From contig JALECJ010000022.1 of assembly GCA_023515745.1 (NCBI GenBank), forward strand, positions 1-64,000: a DNA stretch of 64,000 nucleotides, in the 5' to 3' direction. This document shows, piece by piece, positions 23,651-35,300 of this stretch. Each line of letters starts with the position of its first letter. The stretch's first letter is position 1. A program made the translations under genes and the position numbers. Source of the stretch: Amoeboaphelidium protococcarum. Lineage: Eukaryota > Aphelidiomycota > Aphelidea. Under the pieces are notes generated by a model. It made no database searches, was not told where the DNA came from, and worked only from the letters and a program-made list of their open reading frames with translations.

Positions 23651-25138
23651 ATGATTCTACCTTTATAAATTCTGTATAGCATTGGCAAATATTATACCAG
23701 TGGCCCGCCGCGCAAGTCTTGGACACTTCGCTATTATCTGCATGTTGAGTTGATTAAGAACGCTCTTTCCATTGACAGTGCTCAGTCACTCACTTACACT
23801 GAATTTTACCTACATCTGAATGAGAAGAGGGGAAAGGTTGAGCAATTGGCTGGACTGTCTTTGCGTAGACTGAAGAATCTGTTCCCGGACTTGGATGTGA
23901 CCTCTGTGTCTATAGCGAGATTAGATGAACAATTGAAGCGTGAAGCGGGCGATGACGAACATTTCAGTGGCAAGTTGGTGAATGTGAGAGAGTCGAATAT
24001 ACCTTTGAACGGTGAAATGTCATCTCCACCCAATGCCAAAGACAGAGTCGCTCTTTATATTCATGGCGGTGCTCACATTTTAATGTCTATAAAGTCTCAT
24101 CGCAGAATGGCCGCTATCGTCGCCTCACAGTATCAGATTCATGTTTTATCCATCGATTACCGTCTAAGTCCCGAGAATCCGTTCCCGTGTGCACTCTTTG
24201 ATGGTGTCGCCGCGTACATTCATTTATTGAAGAATGGTGGCTATCAGAGTGATTAGATACTTTTAATGGGCGACTCTGCTGGTGGACATTTGGCGTTGAC
24301 TCTGCTCTTGTTCATTAAGAATTATCGCAAAGAGCTGAGTGAAGCTTATGGAGTCAATGTTGATCTTCCCCGTTGTGCTTGTCTATTCTCACCTTGGGGT
24401 GATGTGACTCTATCGCTGCCCTCTGTCGACATGAATCATGGTACGGATTATCTGCACAATCCAAAGGCCACCGTGTCTCCTATCCCAGGAGTTGGATTCT
24501 TCTACTGGCTAGGTGGAGCGGCCTTTGAAGATATGCACGATGAAGAGAAAGTGCGCCATGCCGAGTCAGAGATGAGAGGTAATCCGTACGTGTGTCCATC
24601 ATTGTGTGGTTAGTTTGATGGTATGCCGCCAATGTTGTTGCAATGTGGCTCGGCTGAATTGTTAATGTCCGATTCCATAGCTGTGTACGTGCTGAATCAG
24701 TTTCCGGCTGATGAAGATGCCGCTGGTAAAAAGGTGAAAGCCTGTGAGAAGGTTATCATGTAAACTGCCGAGATGACGAGAGATGTTATTGAGAAGCATG
24801 AGATGGATTATGGTAACGATAATGTTGATGTTGATCAATAGGAAATGCGTGACAATTCTGACGAGGGACAGCAATTGGAAAATGTTGCCAGAAATGTCGA
24901 GATTCAGTCTGGTCACAAAGGAACTATCAGAGTGGAAATCTATCATGAGATGGTGCACGCTTTCCAGTGTCTTGATATGGGAAGTGTCACTGATTGGGCC
25001 TTGACTAATGGCGGCAAATTTGTCGAGAATTGCTTCAGTCAGCCTGACTAGTTGGAATTTGGTATTCATTACAACAACTATCACAAGGACGTGGACAAGG
25101 TGACCCCATATCATCATTTATCCAAGAGCGAAGAGTGA
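23651..25138 (+). CDS. Alpha/beta hydrolase, steryl acetyl hydrolase (SAY1)-like
   Basis: 495 residues, intronless. It belongs to the hormone-sensitive-lipase/Say1 group of alpha/beta hydrolase fold 3. An N-terminal hydrophobic segment is followed by GPPRKSW, as in fungal homologues. The oxyanion-hole motif reads HGGAH (about residues 136-140; HGGG is usual), the nucleophile elbow is GDSAGG (about 207-212), and a DYRLSPENPFP strand-turn lies between. The catalytic His is probably in YHEMVHAF near the C-terminus. An acidic low-complexity insertion precedes it. In yeast, Say1 deacetylates sterol acetates at the ER. Substrate here is not known. TAG codons interrupt ordinary translation five times. 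Stop TGA 25136-25138. Confidence 0.85.
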
Positions 25139-25227
25139 ACATATCGTTAATAATGTTCTAAATAAATTGTGAAATATTATGAAAATCCGATTGTTAGTAA
25201 CTGTCTCGTGATTGAACAACTAAATTT

Positions 25228-27939
25228 TCATTCAAGACATTTTAATAGGATTCCACAACTCTTCTTCCACTATTTCAGTGCGGCGTTGATGCTATCCAAA
25301 TAATCCTTGTCCAGATCACCACCGCGATTCAACTCTGAGTAATTCACCTTCAACACATGATATACGGCATCAAAAACCAGTTTACCATCCTCATGCATAA
25401 GAATAGAAGATGATCCTATAGATATTTATAGAGCAGAGACATCAGTGAATGCTTGAACGCATAATGATTCGGTCCAACAGTCAATACGGCACAGCAGTTC
25501 GTAAACGTGCTTGATTGCATTGCAACAAACTTGCTTAATCACAACGCTGTAAACAGACTACTCTTCTCCACCACCACCAGCCTATCTGGAACCGACCACC
25601 TTGGTATCAGATTGCAGCATAATTATCATAAGCAGTACTTGATTAACATAATTCGATACATTGAGATCTTTATGAAGTTGCTATGAATGAATATTGCCAG
25701 TGGATATAGCGGACGAGTTTAAAATCTATTCAATCGGTCTGAGTAAATGATGAACAGCTTTCTACACGTAAGTCTTAAGGAGCATCTGACTAGCGTCTAT
25801 GATCAAGTTCAATTCTTTAGATGCAATTATAGAAAGTTTCGTCTCCAAAGCGTCAAACAGCTGCGGTATTAATGCTTTGATCAAGGTGGACAAGTCTTCC
25901 AGCGGAGCAACAGCGGTATATTTGATCTATTTCTGTCTACCAAGTGCACTATCAGATTATTTTTTGTTACAAGATGAATGTTCTTGTGCCACATTAAATT
26001 GACAATCAAGTTGGAGATTTAATCCATCAAGGAAGATATAGAAGCACTTTAGAGTCTTTTCCTTTACGGCAGCCAAGCAACTCAACTATGGCGAAGATTA
26101 CTTATCTTCATCATCATCACCAGTTTAAATACTGAGCTTCTTCAAGGGCAATATCGAATCAATTTCACCAAGACACTATACGGTGCTGTGCATTAACTGA
26201 TTAAACTACTGCAACGATTAACTGGCGACATATGGAGAATAGATATGCGGAATAGGAGATGTCCAACTTGAGATCACGTATTAAACAACAGAAAGAGTCA
26301 GATTCTACAAGATATCCTTATCTTTAGTCTCCAGTTGTTGTAGAAGCATCTTATACTTCTTGTTCTGCTCTGGAGACTTTACTTACTAGCCGGTGATAAA
26401 TTAGCGCACCACTTGTACACTTTATCCCATCTATGACTTTACAATTCCAAGAGCCTTGGGGATCATATCATAAGCTGCCATATTGGACTGACGCAAATGT
26501 TCAGTGAAAGCTTTCATAAACACAAAGGATTATCGATTTTAAATTAAATCAACAAATTCCCAGTGAAAATCCCTTTAAAATACTTTAAATGGTTCCTTTA
26601 CAATATCTATAAATCTGGTGCGCAATTCACATAGCTAGGTGATAAATTTATCAATAAACCCCTAATCTACATGCAAATACTCTCCGTTGGTATACATTTA
26701 ACAGAGTTCCAAGTAGGAGTCAACCATCATATTGGTAGTATCACAAAAGCTCTATAGCCACTACAAGGTGAGAGAATAACCTCTACTAGCAAAGCGACTT
26801 TAGCCTTGAGAATTCACAAAACTCTTTGCTGAGGTGATAGATTATTATTAAGACTAGTGACCATGGGACACGGAAGAATTAAAATACTACTCTGCCAGCT
26901 GTTCCATGTCCAGTAAGTACTCGGAATGACACTTATCAATTCTAGCTTATATGCTTATCAATACCTACTCCAAATACTTTTGTCCAAAATCTTTCAACCT
27001 GTCCAGTTAAAGCAAAGCACGAGTTAAACGTTCACCAACTGAACCAACACCCAAATCGAATTATTGACCACCAGAAGATTTATTACAAATAGCCTCTAAA
27101 GCAGCTTACAAATAAGTCACCAATAGCATTTTCTGATCCCCGACTTGACTATAAACACTCTTCAATGATGCATCTTCATTAGCGGAAATTTACTCCTCAC
27201 CTCTCGCGATATCACTAATCAATAGTTCCAATCGCTGCAATTCAACAATACCGAATAAAGATGAAGATTTCTAACCGCTTTAAATAAAACTTTAAATCAC
27301 AATGGGCAGATTGAATAGATAAGAGTACTTGGATAGAGTGCCAATACTGTGACGGAGAGATCTCACCTTGAGACGGCGATCTATTATAGGACTATACATA
27401 CCGTTCATATACTACAAAGTGGCGGTGACACTAGAATTGACATCCAGCAACGCATGAGACAGCTCACTTTAACCACCACTCCCAATAGATGATGATTATG
27501 ATTATGGTTGTACTAGACGCCCTTTTACTTGCTACTATTATTGTTATTATTATTTACTCAAAATATTAGCGTAAACTGAATCTACAGAGCCTTTGGCCAT
27601 CACAAATTCATCAAAACAATCCTTGACAAGTTCACGCAGAGAAATCTCCTGCTTACTAGTCTCCAACTCCAGTCTCTCCACCAACTCTGTGAACATTTAC
27701 TCATACGTATACTCTGTATAATCACTTACAGACTCCATTACTAGCTATAAACCTTCATTCTTATTATTATTATTATTACTATTGTTATTGTTATCTAGAC
27801 TCGGCATGGCAGCATTGGAAATAGTTGGGACAATTGCAGCATCAGCTTCAGGCACTGCTTCAGACCAATATTGAACATCATTTACATTACTCAAACGATA
27901 GAATGAGCAAAGTTCAGAATCTTTTAACGGTGAAGTCAT
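25228..27939 (-). CDS. SEC5: Exocyst complex component Sec5 (EXOC2)
   Basis: 903 residues, no intron seen over 2.7 kb. The recognisable part is the N-terminal half: a coiled segment with LRELVKDCFDEFVMAKGS, a polyglutamine stretch of eight (mostly TAA/TAG), then RRLKVRSLRHSIGTLSK and YLFNLPIVIQSFIQ, which is the Sec5 pattern of rod-domain start. The rest is all-helical, as expected for exocyst rods. It tethers secretory vesicles to the plasma membrane together with seven other subunits and Ral/Rho GTPases. Length agrees with human (924) and yeast (971) proteins. Start ATG 27937-27939; stop TGA 25228-25230. Confidence 0.85.
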
Positions 27940-28170
27940 ATTCTTAAATTATATATACTTCCACAAGTTTTAAAATATTTTAGTTTGATGATGATGTTTA
28001 AAGACAGCAGAATAAGAGTAAAAGGAATTTACTTTACTCGTCAAAGCAGAATGAAAGAGAAGGACAAATAGCGCGGCTTTAAACTGAGAACCCATAAAGT
28101 AGGATAAAGTCTTTGTAAAATGATATAGAAGTCAATCAAATAATAAAATAATAACAATAGTAATTATAAT

Positions 28171-28413
28171 TCATTATTCAGATTTAAAATACTTCCATTG
28201 TTCAGGAAGAGGCGCTTGAGAACTATCAGATTAGAAGCTTTTGTTTTCAAGTATAATCTCACTCAACGTCACTTCATCCTACAGGTCAGATAAAGCGGCA
28301 GTTTCCGCCTACTGCTTCACGTACTTGCCCATAACGCTTCGGTATGCATAACCTTCAGGCATCTTTGCAATATTCTGCGCCAATTTAGTAATAAGTTCTT
28401 TCCTCGCAAGCAT
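28171..28413 (-). CDS. Small protein, possibly complex I subunit NDUFA5-like
   Basis: 80 residues, ATG to TGA, with three internal TAG/TAA Gln codons and TAATGA at the end. The MPEGYAYR segment near residue 18 and the C-terminal PLPEQWKY resemble the IP-x-x-AAYR and PADQWKWP ends of NDUFA5/B13, a matrix-arm subunit of respiratory complex I. The central helical part is shorter than usual (family about 110 residues), so the assignment is tentative. NDUFA6 in this same window supports the presence of complex I. Confidence 0.5.
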
Positions 28414-28896
28414 TCTTTAATTGTTTTTATAATGATAGATTAGTCAGATCTATGGTGTAATTTAATCTCAAAGCCTCAATGTTGGAAGAAAGAAAGAGAA
28501 ATGTTTAGGCGCACATCGTCTGAAGAAATTATAGACTGCGCTGGAGGAAAGTTTCTCCACAAACGATCTCTCTCCCTCACTCACTCGCTCAACACGCGAG
28601 ATTTCAGTCAAAGTGATGACGCGCGCATTGTTTCAACCTTCAATCAATATAAAATATACACTCGATGAAGCTAATTAAAATTCATTGTAGAACCAAGTAT
28701 TTGGCTGTTGATAGAAGGTGGTAGGCTGATTGGAATGCTCAAGTCAATCAAAAGCATTGATTTACATTGGCATATCTATTTTTAGGAATATGGCGACAGA
28801 TCTATTTCTGGATTTGCGGAAATTTGAAGTGTCTATTTCGTTAGCTGTACCTTATTACCTGACAGAAATTCGGATTTCTATTCTATTGTCGGCAAA
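28414..28896. promoter_or_regulatory. Divergent intergenic region with CT-rich tract
   Basis: 480 bp between the small minus-strand gene and the 7TM gene. Contains a pyrimidine-rich CTCTCTCCCTCACTCACTC tract near 28567-28585, similar to tracts upstream of other genes here (about 44886-44935 and 49960-50000). An open frame at 28730-28920 precedes the 7TM start in another phase and could be an unspliced first exon. Confidence 0.35.
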
Positions 28897-29904
28897 ATGT
28901 ACTGGACAATCTGCGTAGCTACTATATTTTCGCTGGCTATACTGGTGCATTTCGCGAGATTCTGTCGCGTCCATCATCTCTAGTAAACTGATTAGTGCCT
29001 ATCTACAACGGCAACGACAACAACCAAGTCATGGCGTTCAATATTCCGCACCGTATTTGACAAGCTGATTATCTTGATGCATCTTTCGCTATTACTGGCT
29101 GTTATCAGTAATGGTCTCCTCTATGACTGGTACTTGGATGCCTAAAATTATAATCCTCCGATAGATATTACTACCGCCACATCTGCAGATCTCATCACTC
29201 TACGGTGCCTGTCATATGTGTCAATGTTTGGCGTCAACTTGTCTTATATTGTCTACATCACCCTTCGCAGTCAGGCGTTTGTCGAGAATCGCGTAGTCGC
29301 ATGCGTTGTGTTGTTTCTGGCGCAATTGAGCTTTGTATTGGGCATCTTAAGTTGCATGCTTCAGGTCGCTCTGTTCATTCTACCATCTTTGCCATAATAT
29401 CTTAGTGATATCTTGACTGCATGCAGCTCTATAAATGGAATTCTTTTGTTTTCGGTGGACTTCACGTACCTGGTAAGCATCATTGTGTACCTGAAGAAAC
29501 TGTAAAAAGCAGTAGAGTCACCCAATTCAGCAACGTACATCGTTATAGCGCGGCATAATAGATATACCGTGTCGCTGTCTCTATTGGGTGGCCTCACTGT
29601 TGGCCTATCATCATTGGCGCCGTCTGTAGCGATGGAATACGTGATAAAAACTATTGGATGTTGCATAGTGTTCTCTTTCATAATGATTATCGTCTAGATG
29701 AAGAAGGCGATCAGTAACATTCAGAACAGGTCCAAATTTGTTCCTTCCACCTAGCCATACGCTCAAGGACATCAAAATAAAAGTATTGCTGCTGAAGGTG
29801 TCTGTTCTTCTATTATTACCGTGGATAGTGCGGGAAATAATCGTGATGTTCCCGTGGTTAACAAGCTTGCGACAACCGCCAATGTAGTGTCGATCAACGT
29901 TTGA
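28897..29904 (+). CDS. Seven-transmembrane protein, receptor-like, family unknown
   Basis: 335 residues from ATG 28897 to TGA 29902-29904. Seven hydrophobic segments are visible: ICVATIFSLAILV near the start, LMHLSLLLAVI, a YVSMFGVNLSYIVYI helix, VVACVVLFLAQLSFVLGI, GILLFSVDFTYLVSIIVYL, LSLLGGLTVGLSSL, and CCIVFSFIMIIV. A hydrophilic tail of about 60 residues, rich in Gln, Ser and Asn, follows. The topology fits a GPCR-like receptor, but no class motif (DRY, NPxxY, CWxP) is present. Earlier exons cannot be excluded because the frame is open a little upstream (to 28832). Confidence 0.6.
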
Positions 29905-30017
29905 ACTTATGATGGTGTAATCTATCTTTAACCATTCGATTGAAAGTTATATAGATATGAAACGAGATCTAATACATATACATTTTAAGTGATAAATAGT
30001 ATAATCGCGCATTTAAA

Positions 30018-31034
30018 TCACTTTTTAATCTTTTTAGAATTCAATAACTTTGATGAAGGACATTCAGTGGACAGTATACAAATATCACACTTGCGCATAG
30101 ATGCTTTGGGAAGACACACTACTTGACCATGTCCAACCAGCACGGTGTTTATTTCAGTCCAGAACTCTTAAGGCACGAACGATTCCAGGCACGCTCGCGT
30201 CACTTCAGGATCATCAAACTTTGGTACCAGTTCACCGCCATTGATGTTGCTACTGCTAGACTTGTATGGACTCCATTTAAAACGCGCCGAGATCCTGTGG
30301 ACGTGAGTATCGACACCAATACCGACACAATTGTTCCATGCATGGGACATTGCTAGATAAGCCATCTTGGGGCCTATACCTGGTAGTTTCATCATATCCT
30401 CGGCCGTCGCTGGTATATCATTATCATAATCAGAAGCCAAAATAGACGATAATCGTATGAGATTTTTAGTTTTCACGTTATGAAATCCAACCATCTTGAT
30501 CGCCTCATGAACTTGGTCTTCAGAGCTTGCTAACAGATCTGAAATGTTGAGACCAATCTATTTATTACACAACTGATGCAGATTACCGATAGCCTGCGCG
30601 GTTAACTCATCTCGCGTCTGACTGCTTAGTAAGAGGCTGACCAGTATCTGATATCGTCTAACATTGTCCGGGACATTATCTAAATTCAGCGATGAACATC
30701 CAACAGTATCAACAGGCGGCTAGGATGGATACTATTACTTACCGGGATCAATATAATCAGTGTACGGAGATGTAGGATAATTGAAACGCCAGTCTCTTAA
30801 TTTCACGTACAAGTTTCGCCATTGTTTCTCGCTGGGTGGTACAAAGTCATTCAATGCTCTGACTATTTTCTAAGGACTCTTCTTAGTTAGCATAGCATCA
30901 CTGACTTGAGTTTTGGTAATCTTTTAATCGCTTATGAATAATTCAGAGTTGGATTGTACCACAGCAGAATGTTATTCTTCCTCAATCTGAATGTCAATCT
31001 TGCGCCTTTTACGCGTCGGAGTCTACGTAGCCAT
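30018..31034 (-). CDS. NTH1: Endonuclease III / NTH1 DNA glycosylase-AP lyase
   Basis: 338 residues, intronless. It removes oxidised pyrimidines and cleaves abasic sites in base-excision repair. Evidence: an N-terminal basic TPTRKRRKI segment (possible nuclear signal), the LLSSQTRDE helix, the helix-hairpin-helix LPGIGPKMA with the catalytic Lys, and VDTHVHR with the catalytic Asp. A C-terminal four-cysteine iron-sulfur loop follows. The first two cysteines are separated by eight residues (C-x8-C-x2-C-x5-C) instead of the usual six. Stop TGA 30018-30020. It shares a 457-bp divergent promoter with the NADPH oxidase gene. Confidence 0.94.
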
Positions 31035-31491
31035 CTCTCGTACTGGCTAAACAATGACGTTTAGCTCTCCCTCTCCCACTGTGCACCTTTTGAAGAATAC
31101 AAAAAGAAAAGTTCGAAACGGCCGTTGAGTCAGAAGAAATAGATCCGAATTCCAACAGACCGCGGTCTTTAATACGACTCTCATGAAAAAAGCTACAATA
31201 AAATGAATTTATTACATGACTTATAATGGTAGAAAAGAGCCGAATAGCGTACTCGTCATCAAAATTCTATTCCACTGTTGGATCGATTCTGTTTCAAAAC
31301 GGAGATTGTTCACGGAAGTTGACGGGCTAACGAACGAACGCACGAACGGACGACAAACCAATCAAACAGCAAACAAACCATATACGGCGGTAACACTTCC
31401 CTGCACTCCTGCAAATACTCTCTGTCATTGTTCTCTCCTCTGTAAACTTTACTCTTGAATATACTAAAGAGAAGGCTAGTGATCTGTCATA
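31035..31491. promoter_or_regulatory. Divergent promoter, NTH1 / NADPH oxidase fusion
   Basis: 457 bp. Contains an ACGAACG-type tandem repeat near 31330-31352 and an AAACCAATCAAACAGCAAAC stretch near 31354-31375 that includes a CCAAT box. No gene. Confidence 0.4.
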
Positions 31492-34400
31492 ATGATGTTA
31501 AATATAAAACTTCTTTCTCTGTCCCTATTGCTGTTGGTCAGCAAAGTTGGCGGCGATTGTTACATGAACAATCCTCGTGGTTCAAACAATAAGCTGAATG
31601 AGCAGAGCAATAATGTCAACAATGATAACCGCCTGTTTGATTCGTAGAACAATGGAAATGCTGGCTATCAGGTGGGTGATAAGTGTATCCCCAATTGTCT
31701 GGATGATAATAATTAGTACCAGCCTGGGTATGAAGGTGCCGGACAGGGTGTGATGCAGTTTTATGAAGGCTCCGAGATCCCCATTGAATGGTACAATCAA
31801 CACGGCTTGTAAGATGCCAAGCTAAACTCTCAGATCATTATCTAGTACATGTGCGATGACAATGAAATGTCTGATAACATTCGAGACGGTACCACCACGT
31901 AGACTATTCCACTGGACCAGAATAATCCTAATCTGCTCTCTTTTGGTCAGCACGAATCTTTCAAGTATTACAATCTGTGCACATTGCGTCAGAGAAATAC
32001 GAGATTGTTCACGGCTGATTAGAACCTGCAAGGCTAATCTGCTATATATACACGCCAAGGTAGTAATGGCGAGAGATATGGCTATGAGTGTCCTGAGGAG
32101 AGGGACTATTATCCTTACTGGCATCCATCTCCGTGGAGAGATGTGTTTGTTTGTACCAACACGCCATCCATGTGTCCGTACTATCAGAGCGAGAGTCAGA
32201 ATGTGATGAGTAAAGGTAACTGTTCCATGCCAGAGTACAACAACCAGTATGATTGCACTTACAACAAAGGCACTTGGACTCAGGTTGAGCCATGGAACCA
32301 GCCACCTCCTCTGTGTTCAGCTTGTCCCGTCACCAGAAATAACAATAATGGTAATGCTTATGGATCTCAGCCGCCAACCTTCAACTGGGTTGTTCCTCAG
32401 GGTGTCCATAAGGATGGTGCTAGCTGTGTGATTCGTATCCGCTACAACATCAGTACTGCCGACTATGACGGATGGAATACGGATTCCAAATCTAATTCAG
32501 GCGCATCCCCCATCAAGACTAATCCTACTGCAGATTTCCTAGGATATGGCACTAATGTCTCCGGCCCGTTGAGATTGGCCATTAATACCGCTCAGTTTGG
32601 CCGCACCTTTGAAGATAGAAGTCACAAGTTTATTATTAGGAAGAGACCGAATAATCTGAGCTGTGGACTTCGCTCCCCGAATTGTAGAATTGTCAATTTG
32701 AATGTTCGCGGTCGCAGAGGAAACATCCAGTAAACTTATCCAAGTGTCGAGTATGATTTCATCCCAACGGTGGTAAATGTATCTCGTGGTGATTATTTGC
32801 ACGTTCAGTTTGTCGGATCTGATGCCAACCAGGCAGGTAATGCTGGTAATGGTAAAGATGGTACTGATCGTAATAATCTGGTGCTGATGTCCAACTGGGC
32901 CAAGAATTATCCTTTGAACTTGAATCCTGTTAACCAGTAGGCACCTACTCATTTCACCAATGATGTTAATGCTATCATCAGTATGGCCTTCCTGAACTAG
33001 ACTGGCTGTGATATCAACACCAATGACCAGAATGCTGAGAACAATTGTAAAGTGTTGAATGCAGCGCCTGCGTATTATGATGTTGGATTGGTGAGAGTGG
33101 ATAATACTGGCAAGTTTTATATAATGAGCACTCGTAATAATGCTTTCACCAATCGGGAGTAGAAGGGTCTGATCATTGTGACGGAGGATGCCGTCACTGT
33201 GGGAGCTGGTATTGGAGTTGCTGTGGTTGGTGTCGCAGCTTTCGCTTTCATCGGCCTGCTTGGCTTCCGTTATGCCAAGAAGCATCCAGAGGCTAAACTG
33301 CTTAATCGTGTCTATGGTACGAATAAAGCTATCATCACGGCCGAGTTTGATGATGATGAGAATGTGGCTGGTTCTGCACACGCACTTAATACTGTAAAGG
33401 CGCCCATGTCTGAGCGATATCCACTGATTGGACGTATGGTTGATTACTATGAGTGGAATTAGGTGTCCATCTGGTTTAATACTTTGTATACGCTGTGTAA
33501 TCTTGTGATGTTCCTGTACGGATACTTTACTAGTGTTGGTGTTGATTCTGCACCATATTTTGTATTTGCCAAGGGATTCGGTAAGATGCTCGATTTTAAT
33601 TTATCCTTCATCTTGATTCCGGTTATGCGTAATTTGCTATCCTTCCTACGCACCACTCCTCTTAATGAAGTGTTGCCGCTGGATGAGAACCTGGAGATTC
33701 ATCGCAGAAGTGCCTATGTTATCGCATTCTGTGCTATTGGACATATCACGTGTCACTACTTGGACTTTGAATATTATCGCACCACAATTGCTGTGCCAGT
33801 GTATGTGAATGCTTTGGCTACGAGGCCTGGTATTACAGGATAGTTTATAACCGGCATGTTCTTTATCATGTATGCAACTGCGCTTATTAAGAGAAAGATT
33901 TTCACTGTTTTTGGTAGAAGATTTGATGCTTATAAGATCTTTTTGAAGCTGCACAACCTGTGGATTCCTTGCTATGCTCTGCTGTGGATTCATGGCAGTC
34001 TGTTCTTCTCTTACTCAATGTTTCCGCTGGCTTTCATGTGTCTGGAGAAGTACATTCAGTATCGTCACACCAGATTGGATGTAAAGATTGTGGAGGCTAA
34101 AATGGTTGGCAAGGATGTGCTATCTCTTAAGATGGCTCTGGCTAGCAAGAAGACCAAGAAGTTTCACTATAAGGCCGGTTAGTATCTGTTTCTCAATTGT
34201 CCTGATATTTCGCCTTCTGAATATCATCCGTTTACTATTACAAGTGCTCCCGAAGACTCCGATTTTAGTTGCCACATCAGATGCAGATCTGATATGGATT
34301 GGACTTACCGCCTGAGACAGCGTCTTGGATTCGCAGATTCCACAGGAACGAGTGGTAAGGACATACCAGCTCGCAATGTGACTATTACTGAAGAGAACGC

Positions 34401-34989
34401 TTTGGATTTGCAGGCGCCAATGCTTCGTGTTGATGGACCTTACGGTTCTGCGAGTGAAGAAGTCTTTGATTATGATACCGTTGTATTAGTAGGTGCGGGC
34501 ATAGGAGTTACGCCTTTTATTAGTATACTTAAGTCTATTAGTATCCGTATGAAGGCCAAGATTGGTTTGCAGCAAGTGTCCAAGAAGTTGTACTTTTACT
34601 GGATCTGTCGCGATCTGCAAGAGTTCAACTCATTCAAGGATCTGTTCGATGATCTGTGTACAATGAGCGAAATGCAGAACCATTTGGAAATTAACATGTA
34701 CGTAACTGGTGAGCTGGACTTGAAGAAGATCAAGCATGAGAGATACAATCAGTTCTCTGGTAAGCCAAATTGGAACAGAATTTTCAAGGAGAAGGCTCAA
34801 TAGCACGCCGGTGAAGATGTGGGCGTATTCTTGTGTGGTCCTAACGCTATTGCTAAGGAATTGGCTGTGGCATGTAAAAAGAATTCTGTCAAGCGTCCTA
34901 AGTCCACCCTGCCGCCGTCTGATCCTAAGCAGAAGATGCCGGACATTTCTAATGGAACGCTGTTTAAGTTCCATAAGGAGAACTTTTGA
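31492..34989 (+). CDS. NADPH oxidase / ferric-reductase-type protein with large secreted N-terminal domain
   Basis: 1165 residues, intronless. A signal peptide (residues 1-20) is followed by an extracellular region of about 540 residues that begins CYMNNPRGSNNKLNEQ and LFDSQNNGNAGY, is Cys- and Asn-rich, and has a YEGSEIPIEWYNQH motif. A membrane helix (about 569-590) leads into a NOX module: heme-ligand His pairs at about 737/751 (13 apart) and 821/834 (12 apart), FAD motif HPFTITSAP, NADPH motifs VLVGAGIGVTP and FLCGPN, and the NOX-type C-terminal phenylalanine. It should pass electrons from NADPH across the membrane to oxygen or iron. There are no EF-hands. Start: first of two adjacent ATGs giving the signal peptide. 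Confidence 0.9.
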
Positions 34990-35300
34990 TGAAGATGTGA
35001 TGGTTTTACAAATGTGTTGAATTAAATTCGAATAAGTGAGTGATGTTAAAAGGAGATGTAATATTTTGTATGTAAGCGGACTTGTACGGCTTAAGTAGCT
35101 CAACCAAAAGTTAATTCGTAAACATTTTTTGTTTTGCAACTTTAGAACTATAGAGCCACAGAGCGTGTTTCAGATCGTTGTTATGCAGATGAGATCGAAC
35201 CACTAAGAACGGTCGTCAACGTCCTTAAAGTCCGATGTCTTTACAGTTAAAATAAATTGCAGTAAATAATAAATCTATATATAACCATAAACACTAAATT

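Noticed and set aside
30745-30770. A very short GTAAGT...TAG intron in NTH1
   Set aside because: At about 23 nt it is too short and its removal breaks the frame, while the unspliced frame is open.
32539-33381. Long minus-strand open frame (280 codons) opposite the NADPH oxidase
   Set aside because: Antisense shadow of a well-supported gene; no family features.
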